Shown here: positions 34,940 to 47,600 of the stretch, one piece after another
Position numbering within the stretch: position 1 is the stretch's first letter
Layout of the letters: the number at the start of each line of letters is the position of its first letter
From: Lolium rigidum
Lineage: Eukaryota; Streptophyta; Magnoliopsida; Poales; Poaceae
DNA length: 64,000 bases
Direction of reading: 5' to 3'
NCBI RefSeq assembly: GCF_022539505.1
Contig: NW_025900006.1
Coordinates: forward strand, 1 to 64,000
The notes under the pieces: generated by a model
What the model saw: only the letters and a program-made list of their open reading frames with translations
Databases searched by the model: none
What the model was told of the DNA's origin: nothing
Position numbers and translations under genes: made by a program

Positions 34940-36269
34940 GATGAAGGTAAACCACATGGTGCGTGTTGAGTTTGCTATTGGACCGTATAAGGATTGCATT
35001 GATTTTGATGTCGTTCCTATGACGGTGTGTCACCTACTATTGGGACGGCCTTGGCTCTATGATCGTTCTGTGCAACACAATGGCCGTGCTAATACATATC
35101 ACTTGGAGTTCAAGGGCAAGCAAATTAATTTACAGCCTATGACACCACAGCAAATTGTCAACGAGTCTCGTCAGAAAGTTGAAGTCAACTTGGAGGATGC
35201 TTCATTAGATAGGCGAGAGAATTGTAATGTTGTGAGTGATATAACAAAAAGTGAGAGAGTGAATTCCTTAGTCTCATTAGCCACCAAAGAAGACACGAGA
35301 GAATTTAGTGAGGATCCTATAGCCATGGCTCTTGTGCTCTTGTACAGGGGTACGGTTTTGGTTTCTAACGACATGACCCCTCTTCCTCTTGGTGTTTCTA
35401 ATGTTTTGCAGGAATTTGGCGACGTGTTTCCGGATGAGGTGCCCGCAGGACTTCCACCATTGCGAGGTATTGAGCATCAAATCGACTTGATTCCCGGAGC
35501 TTCGCTACCCAATCGGGCACCATATAGAACGAACCCCGAAGAGACGAAGGAGATACAGAAGCAAGTACAAGCGCTACCCGACAAAGGTTATATCCGCATA
35601 AGCCTTAGTCCTTGTGCTGTTCCTGTTATTCTTGTTCCTAAGAAAGATGGTACATGGCGTATGTGCGTAGATTGTAGAGCGATAAACAACATTACTATTC
35701 GATATCGTCATCCTATTCCCCGTTTAGAGGATATGCTAGATGAATTGAGTGGTGCTGCTATTTTCACTAAAATTGATTTGCGTAGTGGTTATCATCAAAT
35801 TAGGATGAAAGAAGGGGATGAGTGGAAAACCGCCTTTAAAACAAAATTTGGTTTATATGAGTGGTTAGTCATGCCTTTTGTTTTAACTAATGCACCTAGC
35901 ACTTTCATGAGACTGATGAACCATGTTTTGCGTGATTTTATTGGCAAGTTTGTGGTTGCGTATTTTGATGGCATATTAATCTACATCCGCTATGAATCTG
36001 ATCATATTATACATATTCGACATGTTTTGCAAGTGTTGCATGATAGTAAACTTTATGGTAATCTTGAGAAGTGCACATTTTGCAAAGATAAGGTCATATT
36101 TCTAGGTTATGTTGTCTCTAAGCATGGAGTAGAAGTAGATGTGTCTAAAATTGAAGCTATTCAAAATTGCCCTACTCCCATGAATGTGAGTCAAGTAAGA
36201 AGTTTTCATGGTCTAGCTGGGTTTTATCGCCGTTTTGTGCCCAATTTTCTACTATTGTTGCACCTTTGA
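34923..36269 (+). pseudogene. CRM-like protease end and reverse transcriptase
   Basis: A 448-codon frame. It begins with the end of the protease (LLLGRPW), then the RT fingers and palm: DKGYIR, VPKKDGTWRMCVDCRAIN, FTKIDLRSGYHQIR and GLYEWLVMPF. The catalytic box is YFDG at 35961-35972, where an active enzyme has a second Asp. The thumb/connection region follows (CTFCKDKVIFLGYVVS, FHGLAGFYRRFVPNF), then a frameshift at about 36245 leads to a stop. The enzyme would be inactive as written. Confidence 0.85.
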
Positions 36270-36988
36270 ATGAATTGACTAAAAAAGGTGTTGCATTTGA
36301 GTGGGGCGTTGCCCAAGATCATGATTTTGATGAACTGAAATGATTGTTAACTTCTGCACCGTTGCTTGCACTTCCTGATTTCAATAAGCAATTTGAGATT
36401 GAATGTGATGCTAGTGGTATTGGAATTGGTGGTGTGTTGATGCAAGAGGGTCGCCCAATTGCATATTTTTCCGAGAAACTTTCTGGTGCTAAGTTGAACT
36501 ATCCAATATATGATAAAGAATTGTATGCTTTAATTAGAGTTCTTGAGGTTTGGCAACATTATTTGTGGCCAAAAGAATTTATCATACATTCTGATCATGA
36601 AGCTTTGAAATATCTGAAAGCCCAATCTACTTTGCATAGGCGTCTTGCTAAGTGGGTTGAGTTCATTGAGTTTTTTCCATACATTATCAAGCATAAGAAA
36701 GGAAAAGATAATATTGTTGCTGATGCTTTATCTAGGAAGACTATGCTATTAACCCATCTTGATGTTACAATTCCTGGATTAGAGGTGTTATGTGATTTAT
36801 ATGCGACTGATCATGATTTTGCTGAACCGTACCGCTTGTGTGTTATGGGTAAAGCATGGGAAAAGTATCACATACACGATGGGTTCTTGTTTAGAGCTAA
36901 CAAACTATGTGTTCCAGAATCGTCCGTGCGTTTGCTCTTATTGCGGGAATCACATGCTCGGAGGTTTGATGGGTCACTTTGGGCGTGA
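36240..36988 (+). pseudogene. CRM-like RNase H and start of integrase
   Basis: After a stop at 36341 the frame runs 36344-36988. RNase H is recognised by [37 protein letters not shown] and NIVADALSR, so the catalytic Asp/Glu set is present. The following region leads to the integrase zinc-binding domain and stops at 36988 by frameshift. Confidence 0.8.
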
Positions 36989-38428
36989 GAAGACGCTACT
37001 CATGCTCGCTGATCATTTTTATTGGCCAAAGATGAGGCGGGATGTGGATAGGTATGTGAAGAGGTGTATTACTTGCAACAAGTCCAAGTCCAAGCTGAAG
37101 CCTCACGGTTTGTATACTCGTTACCGGCACCTACTACACCTTGGGAAGATATTAGTATGGATTTTGTGTTGGGTTTGCCGCGTACTAAAAGAGGCCATGA
37201 TTCTATATTTGTGGTAGTGGACAGATTTTCTAAGATGTCACACTTTATTGCTCGCCACAAAAGCGACGATGCGTCGCATATTGCTAACCTGTTTTTCGGG
37301 GAGATTGTTCGACTACATGGAGTCCCGAAGACTATTGTTTCGATCGTGATGTGAAGTTCATGAGCTACTTCGGAAGACAGTTTGGGGAAAGCTAGGGACA
37401 AAGCTACTGTTCAGTACTACTTGTCATCCCCAAACCGATGGTCAAACTGAGGTGGTGAATCGAACCTTGTCACAACTGCTGAGATCCATGATCAAGAAGA
37501 ACCTGAAGGAGTGGGAAGAGTGTTTGCCGCATGTAGAGTTTGCTTACAACAGGGTGGTACATTCTACCACGGAGCTATGTCCTTTTGAGGTGGTGTATGG
37601 TTTCAAACCCATTACTCCACTTGACTTGTTGCCTTTGCCCATACATGAGAGAGTTAATATGGAGGCATCCAAGAGGGCAGATTTTGTGCGAAAAATCCAT
37701 GTGAAGACTAAAGAGTTGATAGAGAAGAAAGGCAAGAGCAATGCTGCAAGGATGAATAAGAAGCGCAAAGAGATGTTGTTCAAGCCTGGTGATATGGTCT
37801 GGGTACATTTTCGCAAGGATAGGTTCCCGAAGCTGCGGAAGTCTAAGTTGAAGCCTCGTGGTGCTGGTCCTTACAAAGTGCTTGCTAAGATCAATGATAA
37901 TGCATACTCGATAGATCTTCCAGTTGATGAGTTTGGTGTCAGTAATTCTTTCAATGTTGCTGATTTGACATCATATGATGGAGAAGACCCTGGAGCGTCG
38001 AGGTCGATGCCTTTTGAAGGGGGGGGGGAGATGATGAGGACATCCCTACTACACCACTACCTCCGTCATTGATAAATAAAGATGAACCTGCTGTGAAGCT
38101 CAAATCTAATGAAGTTCGGATTGGACCAATTACAAGGGCTCGTGCAAAGCTACTTAAACAACAGGTGAACTTGTTTCTAAACGGTACTTTGATTGATGAG
38201 AACTTTATACTGCCTAAGTCCTATTACTTATTTATCATCAGGTATCAAGAGGAGACGAGCATCGCACAAGGAGTAGAGGAGCAGCTGGACATGAAGACGG
38301 ACGTCAAGATGGACGTGAAGCTGGACATGGAGCTAGACATGAAGATATCTCATGGTCGCGCGAGGGAGGAGCGGGAGGCATGCGCGAGAGGAGAAGACGA
38401 TGTCCAGGCCGGTCCAGCACTCGGTTAG
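36989..38428 (+). pseudogene. CRM-like integrase with C-terminal extension into the LTR
   Basis: Split over three frames. The zinc-binding region carries GHFGREKTL and CITCNKSK (36960-37090). The catalytic core has [10 protein letters not shown] with its Asp, a second Asp in SDRDVKF after a frame change near 37340, and HPQTDGQTEVVNR with the Glu at about 37430. Past the core come EECLPHVEFAYN and PGDMVWVHFRK. There is no chromodomain; instead the tail runs through the polypurine tract into the 3' LTR with GPITRARAK (38120-38146) and ends at 38428. One base change at the G-run near 38030 shifts the frame. Confidence 0.8.
38016..38031 (+). other. Polypurine tract of the CRM-like element
   Basis: gaaggggggggggaga immediately before the 3' LTR. 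The long G-run is prone to length errors. Confidence 0.85.
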
Positions 38429-39045
38429 ACCGGCCTCCAGACCGGCCAGCCCGGTCCCTGGCCCGGTCGACCGGCCGCCAACCGGATGGGATTTATCGTA
38501 CCGGGCAAAAACCGGAAAGTTGCGAAGTTTCCGGTTGCCGACCGGTTGACCGGACGCCAGACCGGCCGACCCGGTCCCTGGCCCGGTTGACCGGATTCCA
38601 GACCGGATTCGTCCGAGTCTGTCTCGACCAGATCTATTCTGGGTCGGTTATTCTTGTATCTTTTCGACCAGAACTCGTCCCGGACACCTATATAAGTGCC
38701 CAGGATGCCCCCCTAGCTGCTTTAGACCACGTTTAAGATAAACCCTAGTTCTTAGTTGTTTGCTCTAGCAAAACTATTGAATCCTTACACCATATTGCTT
38801 GATATTGTGTAGATCCTGAAAAAGTCTTGTGTGATCTGCTGTTCCATTGGGAATTAGACGGTTGCAACTTACCGCTTCGTGGTCGGCGGCTACGTGCGCA
38901 AGTGTGTGGAGTTGTGAATATCTTGCAGGGTTGAGAGCTGTTGCATTGGCGACAGGGACCAATCGAGAGATCTCGTTGCGTCATACAAGTTATCATTCAC
39001 TTCATCATCGTGTTTCTCCGCTGCTATCATCCCGTGATCATCATC
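38032..39045 (+). repeat. 3' LTR of the CRM-like element, 3' end missing
   Basis: Near-identical to 31415-32414; differences include gatctgctg here against gatctcgctg in the 5' LTR. It ends at tcatc where the 5' LTR continues for 55 bp. Confidence 0.85.
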
Positions 39046-41042
39046 GGCAGCCAGCCTTGACGCCTCCTCCTCCTTCAGCTTTTCCTTCAGTTTGCCCAGC
39101 TCCTCCTTCAGGGAGTCGACCTCCTGGCGAGCTGTGGCAGCCTTTTTTATGGCGCCGTCCAACTTCGAAGAGAAAGATTTAACTTCCTCCTGCAGTTGAA
39201 CTTTGTCCGCTTCCAGAGAGGTAAATTGAGAGGCAAAGGCCTCCAGAGAAGATATAACACCTCGCAGATCCTGAAGGAAAAAAAGGATGTTTTACAAAGA
39301 ATCGTTAGTCAAAGCATGTTTCAAGAAATTCACGATGTATTTAAAAAGGACTTACAGAAGGAGGAGTCGTGGTGGCGGCAGGAGCATCTTTTCCCTTGGA
39401 AAGGGAAGAAGCAGTCGATGCCTGGGCCGTGGGAGCTGCCTTAGGAGCCGAAGCTTCGGAAGCAGCAGCGGCCGGCGGAATAGCGTCAGATCTGGCTTTC
39501 TTAGGCGGAGGCTCGGCGAAACCTTCGTCGCTGCAGAAAGTAAATGGTCGACAGAAGTTATGAAAAGAATGCGAAGAATAAAGGGACAAGCTATGGCATC
39601 AGGGAAGAAAGTGCTTACATGTCGAAGAGATCGTCTTCGTCGGCAAAGCCGCCGGTTGATCTCTTCGCAGGCGAAGCCCTGGTTGCCTCCACAGCTGCAT
39701 TAACAAAGGCATCACGATCAGCGTCATTGTTACGCACTGATCCCTCTGTGTCGCAAGCATCGTCGGCTTAAGGAGGAAGATCGGTGTGAACAGTTTCAGA
39801 ATCTATCGGATCATCGCGTTCACTCTCTAGGCCTGCGTGCTCGACAGTGGGAAAATCAACAGGAACTGAGGAGCCTCTTCCCTCAGAAGTATCATTTGGC
39901 GAATCATGCAAGTTTCCAGAGGCTATGGGGGCCTGTCGAAAAGAAGAACAAGTAAGAATAAAAGCAATCATACTAGCTAAGTGGAAATAGCGTAGTAAGA
40001 ACATCAAAAGGAAAGTTACCTCTGGTGGCGGATGATCAGCATCGAGAGGAGTGTAAGAAGATATCAATAGGATCGAGTCTTCCTAGCTAAAGGAAGTAAG
40101 GCGACGGACTTCGTCAAGCAACTCCTTTTCCGACAGTTCGGCAGCATTAATCCTGGTTTCATCCTTTGGACCTGAGTACAACCACATCGGGCGAACTCTG
40201 GCCATGACTGGTTGGACTCGACGTTTCAGGAACACCGCTGCCACCTCTGTGCCGACCATAGTTTGGCCGTCAGCCTCTTTGATTCGAGGAAATTTGGCAA
40301 ATAATTCATCGGCTGCTACTCTTTCGTCGGGTGAGAGAATGTTCTTCCAGGAATTCTTGGGTTTAGCTTCGAAGACGTTGGCAAAGCAAGGGAGCTGGGA
40401 TTCGGGTGACAGGGAATCCTTGACGTAAAACCATTTCAGCCTCCACCCTTGCACAGATTCTCTCATTGGGAAATTGAAGTAATTAACCTCCGAACGAGCT
40501 ACAAACCCCACCCCTCCGGTTACAAAGGACCCATTACTACTGCTGTATCTCTTCACATAGAAGATCTTTTTCCACAGCCCGAAATGAGGTTTGATACCCA
40601 GAAATGCCTCGCAAAGGGTGATGAACACAGCAACGTGGAGGATTGAGTTGGGAGTGAGTTGCCATAATTGGATTTCGTAAGTTCGCAAGAGATGGAGGAG
40701 GAATTCATGAGTGGGAAGCGAGAGACCCCGATATAAGAACGATAAGAACATCACGGTAAAGCCAGCAGGGGGATTAGGCCGAGAAATCGCACCTGGAAAG
40801 ATCACATTCCCCTCGTCGGAGGAGATTAATCCCAGGCTTCGGGATCTTTTTTCGTCATGCTTGGTGACGGTTGACGCTACCCAATCTTCGGGCTTGGCCA
40901 CCGAACTTGGCGGCGCTGGCGGCGCCGGAGCTGGGAGAGGAGCGCTCGGGGCGCTCCCCTTCGGAAGAGTCGAGGAAGATTTGGCGGCGGCGCCTCCGCT
41001 AGTAGAACTGGCGGTGGCAGTAAGGCTTTTCTTCTTCACCAT
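39046..41042 (-). pseudogene. Antisense gene of the Tat element, 5' exons (Transposase_28-like)
   Basis: Starts MVKKKSLTATAS at 41042. Minus-strand exons read as 41042-40020, 39932-39619, 39530-39356 and 39270 to the break at 39046, with GT-AG borders at each. Exon 1 has an Ala/Pro/Ser-rich N-terminus and then the conserved fold with AGFTVMFLSFLYRGLSLP, HEFLLHLLRTYEIQLWQLTPN and FYVKRYSS. Exon 2 is acidic, exon 3 is Ala/Pro-rich, and exon 4 is a coiled coil (EELGKLKEKLKEEEA). Stops are present in exon 1 (about 40083, TAG at a CAG position) and exon 2 (about 39768), so it is not intact. It is separated from its last exons by the CRM-like element. Confidence 0.7.
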
Positions 41043-41633
41043 TGTGAGATCTGGGGAAGATCGGAAAAGCAGTGGTGGCGGCGCAGCAGTAGCGAAGGGA
41101 GGAAGAAGGAGGAGAACAAGGAGATGCTACGGAAAATGTGGAAGAGGATTAGGGATTTTTCTCCCTTTGGAGATTTAAGGGGAACTTGAGAACTGAGTAA
41201 GGCACGTGTCGTTGCTACCGGTTCATTCAGTGGATCTTTTCTATTAAAGATTGCAGAAATCGAGGAGACGCCTTGGTGACTATGCGAAAAGGGCCACACA
41301 AAGAAAGAATAGGCCCAGTAGGTTACGTCCTGTCAGTCAGAATCAAGATATCAGTAAAGCGTCATCAATGACTTCATGAAAAATGCTCAAAAGCATTCGA
41401 AGGAATGAAAAGGTATCGGATGGTCAACTTGAGTCTGTGCACGGATTGCCAGCATCCGCACCTAGACTCGGGGGCTACTCCCATCGGGAGCACTGGACGC
41501 GCACCCGAAAGAATGAAGACTCGAGGAAAAAAGGCCTTGAAGGAAGGGATGATTGTTCGACTCAAGTCTGCACCCGGTTACAAGCACCCGTGCCCAGACT
41601 CGGGGGCTACTCCCATCGGGAGCGCTGGATACG
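41043..41633 (+). other. 3' region of the Tat element with a tandem ~132-bp duplication
   Basis: Upstream promoter and leader side of the antisense gene. Two copies of agactcgggggctac...gggagc start at 41464 and 41596. The purine-rich actcgggggctac is the kind of word that precedes the 3' LTR in Tat elements, but no LTR follows before the LARD insertion at 41634. Confidence 0.6.
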
Positions 41634-44600
41634 TGTAATATCCCAGGTTTAGAGGCAACAAAATGAGAGAACACCAAAGTGTGCATTGCATTCATGCATA
41701 GAAAATCCGGGGGATTTTCGCGCTTTCAAATAAAACTTACCACGATCACCGAAGTTTCACTTGACTTGCTGGAATTGAAGTAGATCATCAAGTCAAGCGC
41801 TATAAACTTCACTCGTGATCTTTGCTAAACCCTTGTTTTGGGTAGAGATGAATTGATCTATGGGCTAGATCAAATGAAAGTAGATTTACAACAAACAACA
41901 TCTTAAGTAAGGGTCAACTACAAGATCTTATAAAAGATCTCAACATGGCATTCCTTACAACAATACATGAATAATTATTCAATCCTAAATCAAAGAACTC
42001 AATTAATTAAAACACCATTCTATACTTATCTGATCCATGTCTTCTACTAAATAAATGTTCCTACCATGAGTCATATGGTATATCTTTTCAACTACAATAC
42101 TTGAACCAAATCAAGAACACTCATATTCATTCTTCATTAAACCTTGACCATTCAAACATTGTTTCCCAACTCATACCATTAAATCTAGAGAAAGGAGAGA
42201 ATCATTCATATGCTTATTCTATACATTGAACAGAACCTAGATTACTATTTCAACCTTAGCCAATTGAAGTACTTGTGATACTAACCAATGATACAAGAAA
42301 TATAAGTCAAGTATCAAAACCTACTTGACCTAGCTAATACTTGATGGTAAGCAAGAACCTATTCTTCTAGTAATTATAGAGAGGCAAGTGTTGTGATCAT
42401 TACAACTTGGTAATGATCATAAACTCTAGAGAACCTTACCTATTCATAAGAGCTCAACCTAAGGAGGTATACTCAAGTATATGGACTTATACTTGATCTT
42501 GGAGAGAGAACCATAATTCACTAATGAATTGTTATGAGACCAAAACTTTGATCATTACAAATTGGGTGATGATCATAAACCCTAAGAACCTAAGTGAGTG
42601 TGATGGGAGGAATAATAAAGAGAGATTAGTGAGGAATAAGTGGATCAAATCTAATGCATGATCTTACTTTATAAATTGAGATGATAAGTTAAACCTATAT
42701 ATGTGAGGTATAGATCTCATTCTTCTCATGAAATAATAAGTAACTCATTAGTAGTTAACCAAACCAATACTCATGCCTTGTATAGAGTAGTTAGGATATT
42801 AGTTTTAAACCCTGCCTATCCAAACATTTGAGACAAACCTAGCATTGCTTTGATACAATAATTCTACCTAAGTGAGGAGGATAACCCTAGCCAATTAAAC
42901 ATAACCAAGCTTATGTTCATACTTAATCCTAGTTGTGTATCACATTGGTAATCATAACTAAAACCCTATGCCATATTTGAATTTCAATCCTAGTATCACT
43001 TTGGATTATAAGAAGAACCCTGCCATGCCTCATGCCTATTGTTACTTCAAATAATGAAGCATCACCAAAACCCTAAACCTTCCACATAGGATCCACTCCA
43101 CATAAAATGATATGCCTAACTTGTGTATCCTGGATCACAAGTATAATCCAACCTAGAAGTTGCTAAGCAAGATTAGTAATTATAGAGTTTAATCAACCAT
43201 TTTCTCAAACCTTAGAAACAATCATACACATAAAATCATGAACCAATCCAATACCTTTACCATTTGTTAAACCCTATCCATAATTCAACTATATGTGAGC
43301 AATCACTATGGTTAAGCAATAGAAAAATATAATTTATTCACCATGCACATGTTCTAAAATTTTAAAGCATTTAAATAGATTTGATTTCTAAATTTAAAAG
43401 CAATTGAGATGAACCCTAAAATAATATCTATTTGAATCTTAACTTGTACCTAATAAGAACCAAAATTAATCAATTATAAATGGTTGTTTAAAAACAAAAC
43501 AAGACAATGAGTATCATTATCAAATTGTTATGATATTCAAATAAGTTAGAACCTGCAAAACAAAATAGAAATCAGAATTGAATTCAAATAACAAAATTCA
43601 AAACAGAAAATAAAAACAGAAATGAAACTTTGAAATAAGAAGTGGAGGGAAACTTACCCTGGTGGCAGCCCATTACCACCATGTCGCAGCCCAGATCCGC
43701 ACCATCCAAAGCAGGCCAACGCAGCCCAGACGCGGCCCAGCCCAAAGCCACTTACCGATTCAATTTCTTTAAAAATCGTGCAATGGAGGGACTTCGTCAT
43801 CGTCTTCTTCTCCGGCGTCGACAGCGCGGCATCGCCAGTAGACACCGCTCTCGTCGACGATAAGGATGCCCGGACGTCGCAGAAGGTTCCAGAACGTCAC
43901 CCTAATCGTTTCGCGTCCGAGTCTATCCGCGGGAGAGAAAAGATCTTCGCCAGACCACCTTCCAGAGACCGCCACCTCCCGACCATCGCCGTCGTCGTGT
44001 CGAGGTCTCAGAGCTCCCCTCGGCCTATAAATAGTTGGAGATCATCACCGTATAATCCTTGTTCTTCGTCGCCCATCCATTCTCTCTCAATTGCTCTCTA
44101 TCTCTCACTAGAACCACCGCCATGGCCGGCCAGTTCTCCGGCTAGTCATCGATAGAAGCCACCCCGAAGTCCACCGCGTAGTCGAGGAGAAGCGCCGTGT
44201 CTCAGGGAGCATCCTCGTGGAAGGAATCGAGGAGAGGAGGTCTTAATCGCAGCCAATCAACCATTCCCTTTGATCGGCATCCCGCAGAACATTGAAGATT
44301 GTCGTCGTCCTCGTCTCCGGCAGGCTCCGCCGAGTATCTGGGAAGCATCAAGGTGAGCAGGCGCGTCGATTGAGCCATTTCTTGCTTCCTAAAGATCATC
44401 CTAGCATTAGTTCGTATATTGGCCGGAGTAGCTCCGCCACGGACATGACTGCCGGCGAAGCTCCGATGAACTATTCGACAAACCATCACCACCATCGTGT
44501 TCCTTGTCTTCTTCTCGTTCGTTTAGTACCAACCACGCATCCAGGGAGGCCTTTTAGCGGCGGCGCCACCGTGCTCTGGCCGCCGGCGTTTAAACGTCGG

Positions 44601-47600
44601 GGAGGTCAATGACCTCAGTCCGTTTTGACCGGTCTTTGCCTGCGTGGCGGTCTACGTGTCCATGGGTCCCACTCGTCAGTGTCTAGGAGTAGAAATGAAC
44701 CGGTATCTTTAGTATTTTCCTTTAATTTCAAATTCCAGTAAATAGCTGAAACTTTGCAAAATCATAGAAATTTCATTTCAACTCAGAAAATTATGAATAA
44801 TATGTCAAAATGCTCACAAAAATAAACTCTATTCAAATAAAATATAAAACAAAAATGTGTGTCAAAATCAAAATTCACTTATTTTTAACCTTATTAATTA
44901 TGCTATTTCAATTATTTGAAATACAAGTTGAATTCAATAAATAGTTAAGTTTAAAAATTAAATTTTAACTATTCAGTAACTAAGTAAAATGTTAAGATTC
45001 ATTTTATTTACCATATTTGCATTAACTTAATTATTAGTGGTAATTCATAAACCCTACTTTGCAAATTACTATCTTCTATTTTCTTTAAATAGTAATAACT
45101 CAAGAAAATATTATAAGCCAATATTATTTTGGTAAATCAAAACTTATTTACTTAAACATCTTTAGTTAACAAGTTAATTATTTTAAACCCTAATAACAAT
45201 TATTAAACCCTGATTCTTAATTAAACCAAAATAGGAGTACTCTAATTATTAAATCTTGTGAAGAGTAATAAAATGTCAAACCATTCCTAATTTTGATTCA
45301 AAGTAATTAGTTACCACACCTATATGTCCAACCATCCTTTTTAGGAGTTGTACCATGATTTAGAAACCCTAGTTTCAAATTGAGTAAGACCTGGATCTCA
45401 TTATTTCATGTGATCATTCCACCTTAGAACCAACTCTAAAACACTGGATATGTGTCACATATGATCATGGGAGATTTACTTGACATATAGAACCCTAATT
45501 ATCAACAATTGAATACATGCTTAGAATCCACTAGCATAAAACCAAGTCACATGAGATTATCATTTCATGTTCCTATTCTTAATTAAAACCTATATGATCC
45601 ACTAATGTCACCTAGGTAGAAACCCTAACTTGTTAATTGAATTAGTACCATTGATCACCACTCCTATATACCATACCATTAAGATCAACCTCAATCATTA
45701 AACCCTAGTAGAACCATAATGATAAACCCTAGTATCAACTTTGTGTAGCAAATCACATCACATGTTCCTATCCAACTAAACCTTACTTAGGAAATGATAA
45801 ACCACTTAGCTTAGAAACTATTAGAGATTATTTGGTAAAGCAAATGTGAAGCCATAGTAAACCTATGGAGCCATCTTAATAACCATCCTTTGATATGATG
45901 TATATGGGAAACTATGGTGATAACCCTACCAATACTTGCTACATTTATAAAACCATTATACTTAAAGAACCTAACTAATTCTTGTTAGAGAACTAAATGA
46001 ATTCCATAGTAAACCCTAGAAAGCCATAGCTCCTAGGTATAGTAGTTCTTGTTCTTATTTAACCTGTTCTTCAAAAGTTATTCTTTTGAAGTACAAATGT
46101 CAATCAAACCTTAGAAGCTTAATCCTTCTTTGAAATACTAATTATTTATTAATCAACATGTTCTTCAAAAGTTATTCTTTTGAAGTATAATATAAGTAAT
46201 CATCAACCATGTTCTGTAGAACTTAAAATTGACAACTGTTCTTTATATATTATTCCACCACTAATCTTTATGTATATGATTGTTATGATGTCTTATATCA
46301 CTTGGTTATGATGCTAATATAACCAAACCCTAATAAGAACCTTGTTTGAGAACCATTCTAAAAGTGCAACCAACCCTAAAGAAATCTTTACAAATCATAC
46401 ATCCTAAATCATCGAGGTTAGGTTACGCTCGGGACGATTGCATCTCATATTATGCATTATAGCATCTTTGCCAGTTCTTTAAACATTGTCCTTACCGGAC
46501 GATGATGGTATTTCAGCATTTGGAGTTATCACGTATCGAAGCTTTTGCCTGCATAATCTTGCAGTCAAGAAAGGCAAGTTCATCGCTTGCTCATATCATT
46601 TGATTATTTTTATCAAATTATATGCAAAGTACTATACTTATCACTCATGCATTGAAAAGCAAAGTATTATTTTACAATTATGAATATGACTATGTGGTGG
46701 GCAATGGAACCATGGTATGTGTTGATATGGTGGAGGTTCCATTGCATGGGTACTACTCATCTAGGACTAAGTACCAATGCCGTCCAGGTGATTCTAGCGC
46801 CGCACATATCGCGTTATCCATAAGATCTATAATGGCTCTGGGGAAGTCAGCTGTATCTTTTCCCTTCTGCACGCCAACGGATTGGTAGAGCTGGCGGGGT
46901 GTTGGAGGCACTGCCGTAGGTTGGGATAGCCTTTTAAATCCCCATCCATTAGTGATGATAAGCTCTACGATCTATGATGGATTGTCCGGAGTACACCGTG
47001 AGTAAAGCCGTATTATCGGGAGAAGTCTACTGGGGGTGTACGGTTGGACAAAAGGGTGGGTTTGCAGGGTCGCGGAGAAGGCGGTGATTGGCTTGGATCT
47101 TATACTCGGGCCTCACACCCAAGGAAGTGTGGACGGGGACATACTCTCGGCCGGCAACAAAGTTAAGATCTCTTGTGGGGTAAAGTAACGCACCTCTGCG
47201 AGAGGGTATCAAGAATTGTGATCTGTCACTCCCTGTTCCGGGAAGGGAGCTGCGAACGCGGCAGAAAGGAACTCCACGAAGTTCTAGTCAACTCGTGAAG
47301 ACCGACGGGCATAGTTTTCAGAATAAAATAAACCTTTTGAAGAAATGTTTATGAAAACTTGCATTGGCCTATGACTTTCTGGTCTATGGCTGTAGCTAGT
47401 GCATGATACACCTATTTCCTAATATGAACTTGCTGAGTACGCTCGTACTCATTCTATCCCATTTGAACCCCCTTCTTAGATAAAGGCACCGAAGGAGAAA
47501 CTACCGTGGAACTCGAAGACAAAGGAGTCAACTGCAACAATATGAAGAATCCAATCAAAGAAGTCAATGGAGTCAACTTCTACATCAGCTATTATGGAAA

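Larger units (their letters stand above)
31415..39045 (+). mobile_element. CRM-like Ty3/gypsy retrotransposon, decayed
   Basis: The order is LTR 31415-32469, tRNA-Met primer site, gag-protease, RT, RNase H, integrase, polypurine tract 38016-38031 and LTR 38032-39045. The integrase frame extends into the 3' LTR and contains GPITRARAK, a feature I associate with CRM-type chromoviruses. The right LTR stops 55 bp short of the left LTR's end and joins the coiled-coil exon of the Tat antisense gene. No target duplication is seen, which implies a small deletion at the right edge. Confidence 0.85.

Noticed and set aside
43778..44155. 125-aa ORF conserved at 53004-53381
   Set aside because: Both lie in the two LTRs of one young element, so identity reflects recent duplication, not coding constraint.
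46486..46683. 65-aa ORF repeated at 62639-62836
   Set aside because: Same reason: LTR copies of the LARD. No recognisable domain.
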